Below, in pieces: positions 43,114 through 51,536 of a stretch of DNA of 64,000 nt. The notes under the pieces were generated by a model, which saw nothing but the letters and a program-made list of their open reading frames with translations, made no database searches and had not been told where the DNA came from. The position numbers and the translations under genes were made by a program. The DNA comes from Nocardioides luteus (lineage in GTDB: Bacteria > Actinomycetota > Actinomycetes > Propionibacteriales > Nocardioidaceae): the NCBI RefSeq assembly GCF_015752315.1, contig NZ_JADOVJ010000001.1:744001-808000 (forward strand), written 5' to 3'. Within the stretch, counting starts at the first letter, position 1. Every line of letters begins with the position of its first letter.

Positions 43114-43932
43114 ATGTGGCGATATGGGTGGGTGCTGCTCCTGGTGGCGGCGAGCGCATGTGGGAACGACCGGGTGCTCGACCCGGCCACTGGGAGCGGC
43201 ACCGTCCGCTCGACGGGCACCGTGACGGTGCTCGACGACGGCGGTGGCCCGCAGCTGTGCTATGGGGCGATCGCGGAGTCGATGCCGCCGCAGTGCGACG
43301 GGCTCGAGATGACCGGCTGGGACTGGGCCGACCATCCCGAGCACGAGGAGCACGCGGGCACGCGCTGGGGTGATTTCCAGGTCACGGGCACGCTCGGCGA
43401 CACGACGTTCGCCGTGACCGACGCGGTGCCGGCCGCCGACGCGTCGGTTCCGCCGGTCGAGGAGATCGACTTCAGCAGCCCGTGCCCGGAGCCCGAGGGC
43501 GGCTGGAAGGTGCTCGATCCCGAGCGGACCACGATGGAGACCCAGGAGGCGACCGTCGCCGCCGCCCAACGGCTGCCGGGCTACAGCGACCTGTGGCTCG
43601 ACCAGACGCGGGTGGCGAGCCCGATGAACGACCCGCGCAAGCTCATCCTCAACGTACGCGTCACCGGTGACCCCGCCGCGGCCGAGAAGGAGCTGCGCAA
43701 GACCTGGGGCGGGATGCTCTGTGTCTCGCGCGCGACCGTGTCGCAGGAGGAGCTCGGCGAGATCCAGGAGGAGCTCGCCGACCAGCCGCACCACGTCAGC
43801 AGCGGTCTGTCGCGTGGTGTCGTCCACCTGCGGGTGCTGATCGGCGACGGCGGTCTGCAGGAGCGCCTCGACGAGACGTACGGCAAGGGCACGGTCGTCC
43901 TCGACGGCGCCGTCTTCGAGCGAGTGGGGTGA
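43114..43932 (+). CDS. Hypothetical lipoprotein
   Basis: The 272-residue product has a short signal peptide with lipobox ASAC (Cys16), then an exported domain of unknown type. The stretch VAAAQRLPGYSDLWLDQT is reminiscent of secreted actinobacterial proteins annotated without function. It lies 25 bases after the LLM gene and is convergent with the aminotransferase gene. Confidence 0.75.
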   Translation: MWRYGWVLLLVAASACGNDRVLDPATGSGTVRSTGTVTVLDDGGGPQLCYGAIAESMPPQCDGLEMTGWDWADHPEHEEHAGTRWGDFQVTGTLGDTTFAVTDAVPAADASVPPVEEIDFSSPCPEPEGGWKVLDPERTTMETQEATVAAAQRLPGYSDLWLDQTRVASPMNDPRKLILNVRVTGDPAAAEKELRKTWGGMLCVSRATVSQEELGEIQEELADQPHHVSSGLSRGVVHLRVLIGDGGLQERLDETYGKGTVVLDGAVFERVG

Positions 43933-43936
43933 GGCG

Positions 43937-44827
43937 TCAGGCGACGACCGTCCCCGAGGTCGCCTGCAGGTCCGCGTACGCCTTGGCGAGCTGCTGCGTC
44001 ACCGGGCCGCGCTCGATCGGGCGGCCGTCGAGCGAGACCACCGGGGTGATGCCGCCCATGGTGCCGGTGACGAAGGCCTCGTCGGCCGTGTGGGCGTCGG
44101 TGAGCGAGAAGTCGCCGACGTCCACCGGCAGGCCCAGCTCGGCGGCGAGCTCGAGGACGGTGGCGCGGGTGATCCCCTCGGGGCACGCCCGGGTCGTCGA
44201 GGTGCGCAGCACCCCGTCGCGTACGTGGAAGAAGTGGGTGGCGTTGGTCTCGGCGATGTAGCCCGCGTCGTCGAGCATGAGCGCGTCGTCGGCGCCGGCG
44301 TTGTTGGCCTCGACCTTGGCCAGGATCGAGGGGATCAGGTTGTTGTGGTGGATCTTCGGGTCGAGCATGTCGGCGCGCGGGCGGCGCTGGGCAGCGGTGA
44401 CGAGCGTGATCCCCGAGTCGTCGTAGACCGGCGACTTGAACTCGGCCAGCACGATCAGCGTGGGGCCGGACTGGTTGAGCCGCGGGTCCATGCCCGAGGT
44501 GACCTTCACGCCGCGCGAGAGGGTGAGCCGGATGTGGACGTCGTCGTGCATCGCGTTGGCGGCCAGGCACTCGCGGATCGCCTGGGTCATGAACTCGTCG
44601 GACGGGATGTCGGAGAAGGCCATCGCCCGCGCCGAGCGCCGCAGCCGGAGCAGGTGCTCGGAGAGCTTGAAGATCCGTCCCCGGGTGAGCCGCAAGCCCT
44701 CCCAGACGCCGTCACCGCCCTGGGCGAGCGAGTCGAACGGCGAGATCCGCGCCTCCAGACGGTGGCTGAGCTCGCCGTTGATCCAGACCTGGATGTCGTC
44801 GTTGCGGGGGTCGTATGTCTGCAGCAT
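43937..44827 (-). CDS. Class IV PLP aminotransferase (branched-chain aminotransferase / aminodeoxychorismate lyase type)
   Basis: The 296-residue protein has the fold-type IV features: VWINGELSHRLEARISPFDS at the start, the PLP Lys in DPKIHHNNL (about residue 161), and EAFVTGTMGGITPV near 260. It could transaminate branched-chain amino acids or act on another amino donor. Its ATG overlaps the stop of the sulfotransferase gene by one base (TGATG), so both are translated together. Confidence 0.85.
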   Translation of the reverse strand: MLQTYDPRNDDIQVWINGELSHRLEARISPFDSLAQGGDGVWEGLRLTRGRIFKLSEHLLRLRRSARAMAFSDIPSDEFMTQAIRECLAANAMHDDVHIRLTLSRGVKVTSGMDPRLNQSGPTLIVLAEFKSPVYDDSGITLVTAAQRRPRADMLDPKIHHNNLIPSILAKVEANNAGADDALMLDDAGYIAETNATHFFHVRDGVLRTSTTRACPEGITRATVLELAAELGLPVDVGDFSLTDAHTADEAFVTGTMGGITPVVSLDGRPIERGPVTQQLAKAYADLQATSGTVVA

Positions 44828-45540
44828 CAGTCAACTTTCATGACATAGGGGGCGAGGCGATCGTAGTAGGGCAGGCAGCGCTCCAGCAGCGGCGCCAGGC
44901 GCGAGGGCAGCGGATCGGCCGCGCCGGGGGAGGAGGCCGCGAAGCCGGTCGATGCCCACACGCCTGAGTACCAGTGCGGCGCCCACACGCCGTCGGAGTC
45001 GCGGCGCCCGGCCGGCCACGACAGCATCGCCTCGTCGAACCCGATGCCCAGTGCCTCGCACAGCCCGACGAGAGCCGCCCTCGGCGAGGCCAGGATCGAG
45101 GCGGCATCGACCACCGGCCCGCCGAACTCCTCGAAGAGCGCCACCTGCTGCGGCAGCCCGAGGTCCTCGAGCGTCGGCTCCTCGCGGACCTTCGCGTAGG
45201 AGGTCAGCACCCGCTCCGGGTCGCGGACCAGGAACGCGTGCGAGAGCCCGGCGAAGGCGCCGTGGTCCATCTCCGGCAGCAGGTGATGGGTCATGTGCTT
45301 CTGGTACTGCACCTCCGAGCCGACCGGACCGGAGGTGATCTCCTCGGCCACGACCCGCCAGTCGTTCGGCTGGGAGGCGAGCACCTCGTCACGTCCTGGA
45401 TGGTCGAGGCCCGTCGCCGAGAGGTAGGCGGCGTAGAGCGGCTCGTCGACGACCGTGCAGTCCGGCCGGTTCTCGAACGAGCGCATCAGCGCCGTGGATA
45501 GGTTCCTCGGGCCTGACCACATGGCGATCCGCACTGTCAC
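44827..45540 (-). CDS. Sulfotransferase-like P-loop protein
   Basis: The 237-residue product has WSGPRNLSTALMRSFENRPDC (residues 8-28), a PAPS-type P-loop variant, and HAFLVRDPERVLTSYAKV, the 3'-phosphate binding region of sulfotransferases. It probably transfers a sulfate from PAPS to an unknown acceptor. GTG 45540 has TAGCGT 6 bases upstream, a leaderless start. It is the first gene of a pair with the class IV aminotransferase. Confidence 0.8.
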   Translation of the reverse strand: MTVRIAMWSGPRNLSTALMRSFENRPDCTVVDEPLYAAYLSATGLDHPGRDEVLASQPNDWRVVAEEITSGPVGSEVQYQKHMTHHLLPEMDHGAFAGLSHAFLVRDPERVLTSYAKVREEPTLEDLGLPQQVALFEEFGGPVVDAASILASPRAALVGLCEALGIGFDEAMLSWPAGRRDSDGVWAPHWYSGVWASTGFAASSPGAADPLPSRLAPLLERCLPYYDRLAPYVMKVD

Positions 45541-45546
45541 GGCGCC

Positions 45547-45552
45547 ACGCTA
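45547..45552 (-). promoter_or_regulatory. -10 box for the sulfotransferase gene, leaderless
   Basis: Minus-strand TAGCGT is followed by 6 bases and GTG 45540. Confidence 0.6.
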
Positions 45553-45558
45553 GCCGGA

Positions 45559-45963
45559 TCAGGCCTGGTCCGCGGGCTCCAGCGAGATCGAGATCGAGTT
45601 GATGCAGAACCGGTCGCCGGTCGGGGTGCCGTAGCCGTCGGGGAAGACGTGGCCGAGGTGGGAGCCGCAGTTGGCGCAGCGGACCTCCACCCGGTCCATC
45701 CCGTGCGACTTGTCCTCGACGTACTCGATCGTGTCGCTGATCGGCTGGTAGAACGACGGCCAGCCGCAGCCGGAGTGGAACTTGGTGTCCGACTCGAACA
45801 GCTTGGCCTTGCAGGCCTTGCAGGAGTAGACGCCCTTGGTCTCGGTGTCGGTGTATTCACCCGTGAACGCCCGCTCGGTGCCCGCCTGGCGCAGGACCGC
45901 GTACTCCTCGGGCGTCAGCTCTGCCCGCCACTCCTCGTCGGACTTCTCCACGTTGTAACCCAT
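45559..45963 (-). CDS. msrB: Peptide-methionine (R)-S-oxide reductase
   Basis: The 134-residue enzyme repairs methionine R-sulfoxide in proteins. It has the two zinc CxxC pairs (Cys48/Cys51 and Cys96/Cys99), Cys66 in SGCGWPSF and the catalytic Cys120 in RFCINS. ATG 45963 is preceded at 7 bases by TACCAT, a leaderless start. In Mycobacterium tuberculosis msrB also lies near the hem locus (Rv2674). It is divergent from the cysteine-dioxygenase-like gene. Confidence 0.95.
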   Translation of the reverse strand: MGYNVEKSDEEWRAELTPEEYAVLRQAGTERAFTGEYTDTETKGVYSCKACKAKLFESDTKFHSGCGWPSFYQPISDTIEYVEDKSHGMDRVEVRCANCGSHLGHVFPDGYGTPTGDRFCINSISISLEPADQA

Positions 45964-45970
45964 GGTTGAA

Positions 45971-45976
45971 ATGGTA
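45971..45976 (-). promoter_or_regulatory. -10 box for msrB, leaderless
   Basis: Minus-strand TACCAT is followed by 7 bases and ATG 45963. Confidence 0.6.
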
Positions 45977-46013
45977 CGTCTGGGGTGGGAGCAGCCCGCC
46001 ATTGTCAGAGCCA

Positions 46014-46041
46014 TTGCTAAAGTAGAGTGATCTACTATACT
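46014..46041 (+). promoter_or_regulatory. Strong promoter with embedded operator for the cysteine-dioxygenase-like gene
   Basis: TTGCTA (46014-46019) and TATACT (46036-46041) are spaced by 16 bases. Between them lies the inverted repeat AGTAGA-GTGA-TCTACT (46021-46036), extending to 8 of 9 matched pairs at 46018-46039. Such a site inside the promoter suggests a repressor. The message has a leader of about 25 bases with GGAGGAGG before ATG 46073. Confidence 0.75.
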
Positions 46042-46072
46042 TAAACGTACGACGCTTCTGGAGGAGGCCACC

Positions 46073-46513
46073 ATGAACGCACTTGCCACGCAGCCCCTGC
46101 TGGACGCCATCCGCACCTACGCCGACGAGGACCTGATCGCGCAGGTGCAGCCGCCCGAGACCGGGCGCGAGTTCCACCTCCTCCACCGCGACGACGCGGT
46201 CGAGGTGTGGCTGATCGCCTGGGCGCCCGGCGCCAGCACCGGCTTCCACGACCACGGCACCGCGACCACCGCCTTCACCGTGCTCACCGGCAGCCTGGTC
46301 GAGCACAACTGGCTCGGCGGCCTGCAGCTCGCCGACGTCGGCCCCGGCGATGCCCGCGCACACGCCGCCGGCCACGTCCATGACGTACGCAACGTCACCT
46401 CGCGCCCGGCGCTCAGCCTGCACGCGTACGCACCGCGGCTGGACGCGATGCACAACTACCACTTTCGCGGTGACCGAATCACTCTGATCGGCGCCGAGCC
46501 CGGGCGCGACTGA
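46073..46513 (+). CDS. Cysteine-dioxygenase-type cupin protein
   Basis: The 146-residue cupin has FHDHGTATTAFTVLTGSLVEHNW with His59 and His61 of the iron site, and a third His in HAAGHVHDV (101-103). The family oxidises cysteine (or a related thiol) to the sulfinate with non-heme iron. It is divergent from msrB, another sulfur-redox gene, and is regulated by its own operator. GGAGGAGG lies at good distance before ATG 46073. Confidence 0.85.
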   Translation: MNALATQPLLDAIRTYADEDLIAQVQPPETGREFHLLHRDDAVEVWLIAWAPGASTGFHDHGTATTAFTVLTGSLVEHNWLGGLQLADVGPGDARAHAAGHVHDVRNVTSRPALSLHAYAPRLDAMHNYHFRGDRITLIGAEPGRD

Positions 46514-46529
46514 GCTGGTTGGGGGCCGG

Positions 46530-47825
46530 TCAGAAGCCGGTGATGCAGTAGGGCAGCGGACCGCCGTCGGCCATCGCCGCCCAGGTCTCGATCGCCTCGG
46601 GCGAGCCGGTGATCCGGCCGGCGGCCGCCAGGGTGCGTACGTCGACGCCGCCGAGATACAGGGCGCCGAGGGTGTCCGCGGCCAGCTCGACGGTCGGCGC
46701 GGCATCGGTGCGGGTCACCTCGGCGACACCGTCCGTGACCGTGATCCGCCAGGCGCCGTCGGCGTGCCCGAGCGGGTCGTCCACGCCGAGGACGATCTCG
46801 CCGGCGGCGTACCACGGCCGGGCCTGCAGGGCCGTCGGGACATCGAGCACGCGCAGCCACAGCATGTCGTCGAGCTCGGCGCTCTTGACCGCGAACGGCT
46901 CGGCGAGGGCCCAGTAGAGCGGGTCCTGCAGCGGAGCCCGGCGCCAGCCGACGCGCTCGACGAGGTCGATGTCGGCGAGGAACCGCCACAGCCGCAGGTA
47001 GGCCGCCGGGGTGAGCGCCACCAGGTCGACGACCCGGGCCATCCGCAGCCCGGAGTCGTTGCGCTCGTCGGCGGTCTTGTAGATCGCGTAGCCGTCCGGA
47101 GTGCCGGAGGCGTCCAGGTGCAGCACGGCGCGCTGCTTCGACTCACCCTTCGAGTCGCCGTCGAAGTCGTAGGCGCTGGAGAGCCACGGCTCGTAGAACT
47201 GCGGCCGGGTGACGGAGCCGCGGGTGCGCTCCTGGAACGTCGCGTAGATCTCGGCGACCGTCTTCCAGGCCTCGCCCGGCTCGATCAGCGTCACCGAGCC
47301 GTCGTCGGTCGGCACCTCCGGGCGAAAGCGGAACTTGGAGGTCACGTCGACCTCGATCTGGCGCAGGTGAGTGGCCGTGCCGAACCCGAAGCGACCGTAG
47401 ATCGAGCCCTCCGAGACGGTCAGCGCCGCCAGCGGCACCCCGGCCGCGACCGCGTCGGCGAGCGAGACGGTCATCAGCTTGCGCAGCAGCCCTTGGCGCC
47501 GGTGGGTGGGGGAGACGGTCACGTCGCTGATCAGCAGCGTCGGCAGGCTGGCGCCACCGCCGACGTTGACCGGTGCGGTCCAGGAGGAGAACGTCGCGAC
47601 CGGGATCGTGGCCGAGGAGAACTCCGAGCTCTCCGTCCACGCCCCGAGCAGCGTCACCGAGTCGGCGCGGGTGTGGTCGCGCCAGACCTGGATCCCGTCG
47701 TCGTTGCCGCGCGACTGGTGGAAGCCGCGCCGGGTGGCTTCGTACCAACCCTTCAGCTGGGCCTCGTCCCCGTCGAACGGGTCGAGGCTGCGGAAGACGA
47801 GACCGGGGTGCTCGAGCGCGCTCAT
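46530..47825 (-). CDS. Eis-like GNAT acetyltransferase
   Basis: The 431-residue product follows the Eis plan: N-terminal GNAT with VTVSPTHRRQGLLRKLM (acetyl-CoA loop), a second GNAT-like half and a C-terminal sterol-carrier-like domain, ending in YCITGF with a C-terminal Phe carboxylate as in Eis. Eis proteins acetylate amines such as aminoglycosides. ATG 47825 has TACGTT 6 bases upstream; an in-frame start 24 bases further up is less likely. Confidence 0.88.
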   Translation of the reverse strand: MSALEHPGLVFRSLDPFDGDEAQLKGWYEATRRGFHQSRGNDDGIQVWRDHTRADSVTLLGAWTESSEFSSATIPVATFSSWTAPVNVGGGASLPTLLISDVTVSPTHRRQGLLRKLMTVSLADAVAAGVPLAALTVSEGSIYGRFGFGTATHLRQIEVDVTSKFRFRPEVPTDDGSVTLIEPGEAWKTVAEIYATFQERTRGSVTRPQFYEPWLSSAYDFDGDSKGESKQRAVLHLDASGTPDGYAIYKTADERNDSGLRMARVVDLVALTPAAYLRLWRFLADIDLVERVGWRRAPLQDPLYWALAEPFAVKSAELDDMLWLRVLDVPTALQARPWYAAGEIVLGVDDPLGHADGAWRITVTDGVAEVTRTDAAPTVELAADTLGALYLGGVDVRTLAAAGRITGSPEAIETWAAMADGGPLPYCITGF

Positions 47826-47831
47826 GCTCAG

Positions 47832-47837
47832 AACGTA
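47832..47837 (-). promoter_or_regulatory. -10 box for the Eis-like gene, leaderless
   Basis: Minus-strand TACGTT is followed by 6 bases and ATG 47825. Confidence 0.55.
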
Positions 47838-47864
47838 CGCCGTCGGCACCCCGATCTCGACCGG

Positions 47865-48782
47865 TTATTCCTCCGCCGGGCCGGCGGCCGGCGCCGTCGC
47901 GACCACCTGCCTCCGGCGCCGGGAGAGGAGCCAGACGGGCGCGGCCAGGAGCAGCACGACCGGCGTCCACGGGATGATGGCGCCGAGGGCGACCGCGAGG
48001 ACACGGGCCGAGGCGCCCAGGGCGTCCCAGCCGGCCCCCAGCCCGGCCAGGAAGCCGGGGTCGTCGTCGCCGGAGCCGCCGGGGCCGACGCGATCGATGC
48101 TGACGGTGATGGTCGACAGCGAGGTCTGGTCCTCGAGCGCCGCCTGCTGGGCCAGCAGCGAGTTGAGGTCGGCCTCGCGCCGGGCGAGCTCCGACTCGAT
48201 CGAGATGACATCGCCGATCCGCTCGGCGCGGGAGAGGAGCGTACGGATCCGCTCGATGCTGGTGCGGGCGTTCTTCACCCGCACCTCGGTGTCGACGACC
48301 TGGGTGGTGACGTCGGTGGTCGTGGTGTTGGAGTCGACCAGGGTGGCGGTGTCCTCGAGGTCGGCCATCGCGTCGTCGAACGACTTCGACGGGATCCGCA
48401 GCACCATGCGGGCGAAGCGCGGACCGTCGTCGTCGCTGTCGCTGGTCTCCTGCTCGGTGACCTGTCCGGCGTACTTGTCGGTGACGTGCTGCACCTGCGT
48501 ACGCGTCTTTCCGACGTCCTTCGCGCTGAGCGAGACGGAGCCGGTGGAGATGATCGATGGCTTCACGACGGCCTGGTTCGGTGCCGCCGCATCCGCATCC
48601 TGCTCGGCCATCTCCGGACCGGCCGCCTTCCCGGCCGATGTATCGGCCAACGACTCGACCGGAGCCGAGCCGGCGTCGGCGGACTCTCCGGAACCGTCCG
48701 ACCCGCCGCACGCGCCGAGGACGAAGATGCTGACAATCACAAGGGCCGCACCCGAGATAGGCCTGACCTTTGCTGGTTTCAT
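47865..48782 (-). CDS. DUF4349 lipoprotein
   Basis: The 305-residue protein has a lipobox LGAC (Cys25), an extracellular domain with PSIISTGSVSLSAKDV and SFDDAMADLEDTATLVDSNTTTTDVTTQVVDTEVRVKNARTSIERIRTLLSRA (coiled coil), and a C-terminal membrane segment (about 265-290) followed by basic residues. This order matches DUF4349 proteins, whose role is not known. Confidence 0.85.
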   Translation of the reverse strand: MKPAKVRPISGAALVIVSIFVLGACGGSDGSGESADAGSAPVESLADTSAGKAAGPEMAEQDADAAAPNQAVVKPSIISTGSVSLSAKDVGKTRTQVQHVTDKYAGQVTEQETSDSDDDGPRFARMVLRIPSKSFDDAMADLEDTATLVDSNTTTTDVTTQVVDTEVRVKNARTSIERIRTLLSRAERIGDVISIESELARREADLNSLLAQQAALEDQTSLSTITVSIDRVGPGGSGDDDPGFLAGLGAGWDALGASARVLAVALGAIIPWTPVVLLLAAPVWLLSRRRRQVVATAPAAGPAEE

Positions 48783-48845
48783 GCTCTCAGTACGCCCGGG
48801 GGCATGGAAACGGTGCGGGATCCGGCTGGTTTCTTCGGGCTATTT

Positions 48846-50111
48846 TCAGTTCGTCGCTGCCGCCACCACCAGGGCGAGGGTCTGGGAGACGATGTCGGCC
48901 CGCATGTCGGCGAGCGGCTCACCGCTGGAGTCCCCGGACAGCACCGGCACGTGGATGTGCCCCTGCTTGGTGTCCGCCTCGAGCGCGTCGCGGAGGGCAG
49001 TGGTGCGGTAGGCCGACTCGTTGGACAGGTAGTCGCCGCCACCACCGGCGACCGCCGTGGAGCCCGGCGTCGGGTCCTCCCGGGTGACCGGTGTGGTCGA
49101 TCCGGCCGGGATCTCGGTGATGACCCGGTTGATGTTCACCGGGAAGGTGCCTGGGACGGCCGCCTTCATCGCCTCGACCGGCAGCGTGGTCCGGGTCCAC
49201 TGCGGCTGCGGGTCGGTCCGAGGTACGTCCTCGGGGATCGGGATCGTCTCGTTGACGCTGACCCGGTCGTTGTCGGGGAAGGTGCCGCGGTGGGCGCCGT
49301 TCCAGACCTCGAGGTCGAAACGGCCCGCGCGCCCCTGGCTGATGGTGACGGCGGTGTCCACGTCGCGCTTGCCGGGGACCAGGTGCGGCAGGAAGGCGCG
49401 CTCGACGGTGCCCTGCGCGAACGGTCCCCACAGCACCGGGAACACCACGGCCTGGATCTCGACGGCGCCCTTCGCCGTCTGGACGACGCGCCCGTCCATC
49501 GCGAGCGCTGTCGCGCCGGACGGGTTGGACTGCCGGATGTTGCGGTCCAGGGTGAACGGGTCGAAACCGGAGGCGAGAACCTGCCGCTGCCTGCCCTGCT
49601 GCCCACCGCTGAACCGGGTCGTGTCGATGCCCCGCGAGGCCCGGTCGAAGGCCTGCGCCACCTTGCGCCGGGCATCCTCCGACCAGGTCGGGAAGCCCGG
49701 GGCCACCCGGGCGATCTCGAGCTCACCGGCGAGACGCGCCCAGTAGAGAGGCCGGTCGTCGCTGCGTGGCAGGTCGCCGCCGGCGTCGCCGCGGCCCTGC
49801 ACGCGATCGACCGCTCGCTGCCAGAGCGCCTTGCCGGCGAGCCGTGCCGCAGCGGTCGCGGTCTTGCTGTCGCGCGCCTCGCAGAGGGCCGCCCGCACCG
49901 CGCCGGCGACGTCGTCGAAACCGGAGCGGGCCAGGATGTCGGTGACCGCCGGGTTGGTGAGCCGGGTGTGCTCCACCCGGATGTCGGGCGAGGCGACGGT
50001 CCCGCAGCCCGGAGCGGCGCCCGCCGTCGCGGGCGCGCCGGCGAGGCCGAGGGAGATGGCGGCGGCCAGGGCCGCCGTGGCGGCGGTCAGCGCCGTGGTT
50101 CGAGTCGACAT
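48846..50111 (-). CDS. Secreted protein with pyroglutamyl-peptidase (C15) fold, nucleophile Cys replaced by Ser
   Basis: The 421-residue product has a signal peptide (1-33), a variable region to about 175, then a C15-like domain: SGFDPF (181-186), NPSG (196-199), a Glu at 268 before an Asn-rich loop as in the Pcp Glu site, DYLSNES (360-366) where Pcp has YxCN with the active Cys, and GHIHVPVL (384-391) with the active His. So Ser363 stands at the Cys place. It may be a serine variant or inactive. ATG 50111 has GAGGA upstream. Confidence 0.75.
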   Translation of the reverse strand: MSTRTTALTAATAALAAAISLGLAGAPATAGAAPGCGTVASPDIRVEHTRLTNPAVTDILARSGFDDVAGAVRAALCEARDSKTATAAARLAGKALWQRAVDRVQGRGDAGGDLPRSDDRPLYWARLAGELEIARVAPGFPTWSEDARRKVAQAFDRASRGIDTTRFSGGQQGRQRQVLASGFDPFTLDRNIRQSNPSGATALAMDGRVVQTAKGAVEIQAVVFPVLWGPFAQGTVERAFLPHLVPGKRDVDTAVTISQGRAGRFDLEVWNGAHRGTFPDNDRVSVNETIPIPEDVPRTDPQPQWTRTTLPVEAMKAAVPGTFPVNINRVITEIPAGSTTPVTREDPTPGSTAVAGGGGDYLSNESAYRTTALRDALEADTKQGHIHVPVLSGDSSGEPLADMRADIVSQTLALVVAAATN

Positions 50112-50240
50112 GTGGGGGTCCTCCGAGATCGTGGCAGTCGCCGTACGTTGGAGCGGATCATGCCGGTCTCGAGACGTACTGGCCAGTGAGTTGCGGAAGT
50201 CGGCCGGGCGATTTCGCTGGGGGAGGGGCCTGGGGCGGGT

Positions 50241-50246
50241 TAGGTT
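50241..50246 (+). promoter_or_regulatory. -10 box for the polymerase-domain gene, leaderless
   Basis: TAGGTT is followed by 6 bases and ATG 50253. Confidence 0.6.
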
Positions 50247-50252
50247 GGCGCC

Positions 50253-51338
50253 ATGGCGAAGACACCGGCGGCACACGTGCAGGCAGGCGAGCGCGAGGTG
50301 CGGATCTCCAGCCCGGACCGGGTGATCTACGAGCCGACCGACCGCACCCCTGAGGTCACCAAGCTGATGGTCGCGGAGTTCTTCGCGTCGGTCGGCGAAC
50401 CGCTGATGCGGGCGCTGCGCGAGCGCCCGACCGCCCTGGAGCGCTGGCCCGACGGCTGGCGTGAGGGCATGAAGCTGGCCACCGGCCCCACCGACAAGGA
50501 GGGCGACGGCTTCTACCAGAAGCGCACGCCCAAGGGCGCGCCCGACTACCTCGAGGAGGTCGAGATCACCTTCCCGAGCGGGCGTAAGGCGCGAGAGATC
50601 TGCCCCACCGAACTTGCGATCCCGGTCTGGTGCGCCCAGATGGGCACCCTCACCTTCCACCCCTGGCCGGTCCGCCGCGCGGACGTCGACCACCCCGACG
50701 AGCTGCGCATCGACCTCGACCCCCAGCCCGGCACCGACTTCGCCGACGTCGTGCGGGTCGCCGGCGTCGCCCGGGAGACCCTGGAGGAGCTCGGCCTGCG
50801 CGGTTTCGCGAAGACCAGCGGAAACCGCGGCGTCCACATCTACGTACGCATCCGGCCCGAGTGGACCTTCGAGGAGCTGCGCCACGCCGCGATCGGCTTC
50901 GGTCGCGAGCTGGAGCGCCGCGACGGGGGAGTGACCACCGCGTGGTGGAAGGAGGAGCGCGGGGAGCGGGTCTTCGTCGATTTCAACCAGAACAACCGGG
51001 ACCGGACCATCGCTTCGGCCTACTCGTTGCGCCCCAAGCCCGGCGCCCCGGTCTCCACGCCGCTCACCTGGGAGGAGCTGGCCGACCTGAAGGATCCGCG
51101 CGAGCTCAACCTCTTCACCGTCCCCGACTTCCTCGCCGACGGCGACCGCTGGGCGCAGATCGACGACGAGGCGTACGACCTCACGCCGCTGCTCGAGCTC
51201 TGGGAGAAGCTGCCCGGGGGCGAGCTCAACTTTCCGCCCGACTACCCGAAGATGCCGGGCGAGCCGCCGCGCGTGCAGCCGAGCAAGAAGGTCGCGTCCC
51301 ACTGGGACGAGCAGGGCAACCGGATCGGCGACACATAG
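50253..51338 (+). CDS. LigD-type polymerase/primase domain protein (NHEJ PolDom)
   Basis: The 361-residue protein is the stand-alone polymerase domain of bacterial LigD. It has the archaeo-eukaryotic primase motifs: LRIDLDPQPG with Asp154 and Asp156, KTSGNRGVHIYV (187-198) and FVDFNQNNRDRTIASAYS. It adds ribonucleotides or fills gaps in end joining. The ATP-dependent ligase at 52095 is nearby on the other strand. No Ku gene is in the window. The TAGGTT box supports the start. Confidence 0.9.
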   Translation: MAKTPAAHVQAGEREVRISSPDRVIYEPTDRTPEVTKLMVAEFFASVGEPLMRALRERPTALERWPDGWREGMKLATGPTDKEGDGFYQKRTPKGAPDYLEEVEITFPSGRKAREICPTELAIPVWCAQMGTLTFHPWPVRRADVDHPDELRIDLDPQPGTDFADVVRVAGVARETLEELGLRGFAKTSGNRGVHIYVRIRPEWTFEELRHAAIGFGRELERRDGGVTTAWWKEERGERVFVDFNQNNRDRTIASAYSLRPKPGAPVSTPLTWEELADLKDPRELNLFTVPDFLADGDRWAQIDDEAYDLTPLLELWEKLPGGELNFPPDYPKMPGEPPRVQPSKKVASHWDEQGNRIGDT

Positions 51339-51340
51339 TA

Positions 51341-51418
51341 GAAGTGCCCGCTCAGCGCGGATCCCCCGATCGCACGAGCAGGCACTTCAGTCCGCTGGAT
51401 CCCCCCGGAACAGCGGAC
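51341..51418. terminator. Two tandem stem-loops after the polymerase-domain gene
   Basis: GAAGTGCCCGCTC (51341-51353) pairs with GAGCAGGCACTTC (51376-51388) with one mismatch; then GTCCGCTG (51390-51397) pairs with CAGCGGAC (51411-51418). They lie between convergent genes. The rest of the gap to 51536 shows nothing else. Confidence 0.7.
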
Positions 51419-51536
51419 CCCAAGATCCTAGGCGACTGCAGGCTACAACTGCCACGTGAAGCCGGTAACAGAGCGGTAACCTTTGATGTGGCGCCTATCA
51501 CTTTTGCGGATTTCGCGGTAGTGGAGGCGATCCGCC

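Noticed and set aside
46764..50189. 1141-codon plus-strand frame opposite the Eis-like, DUF4349 and C15-like genes
   Set aside because: The composition is that of an antisense shadow (many His, Arg, Gly, Asp); three recognisable genes occupy the other strand.
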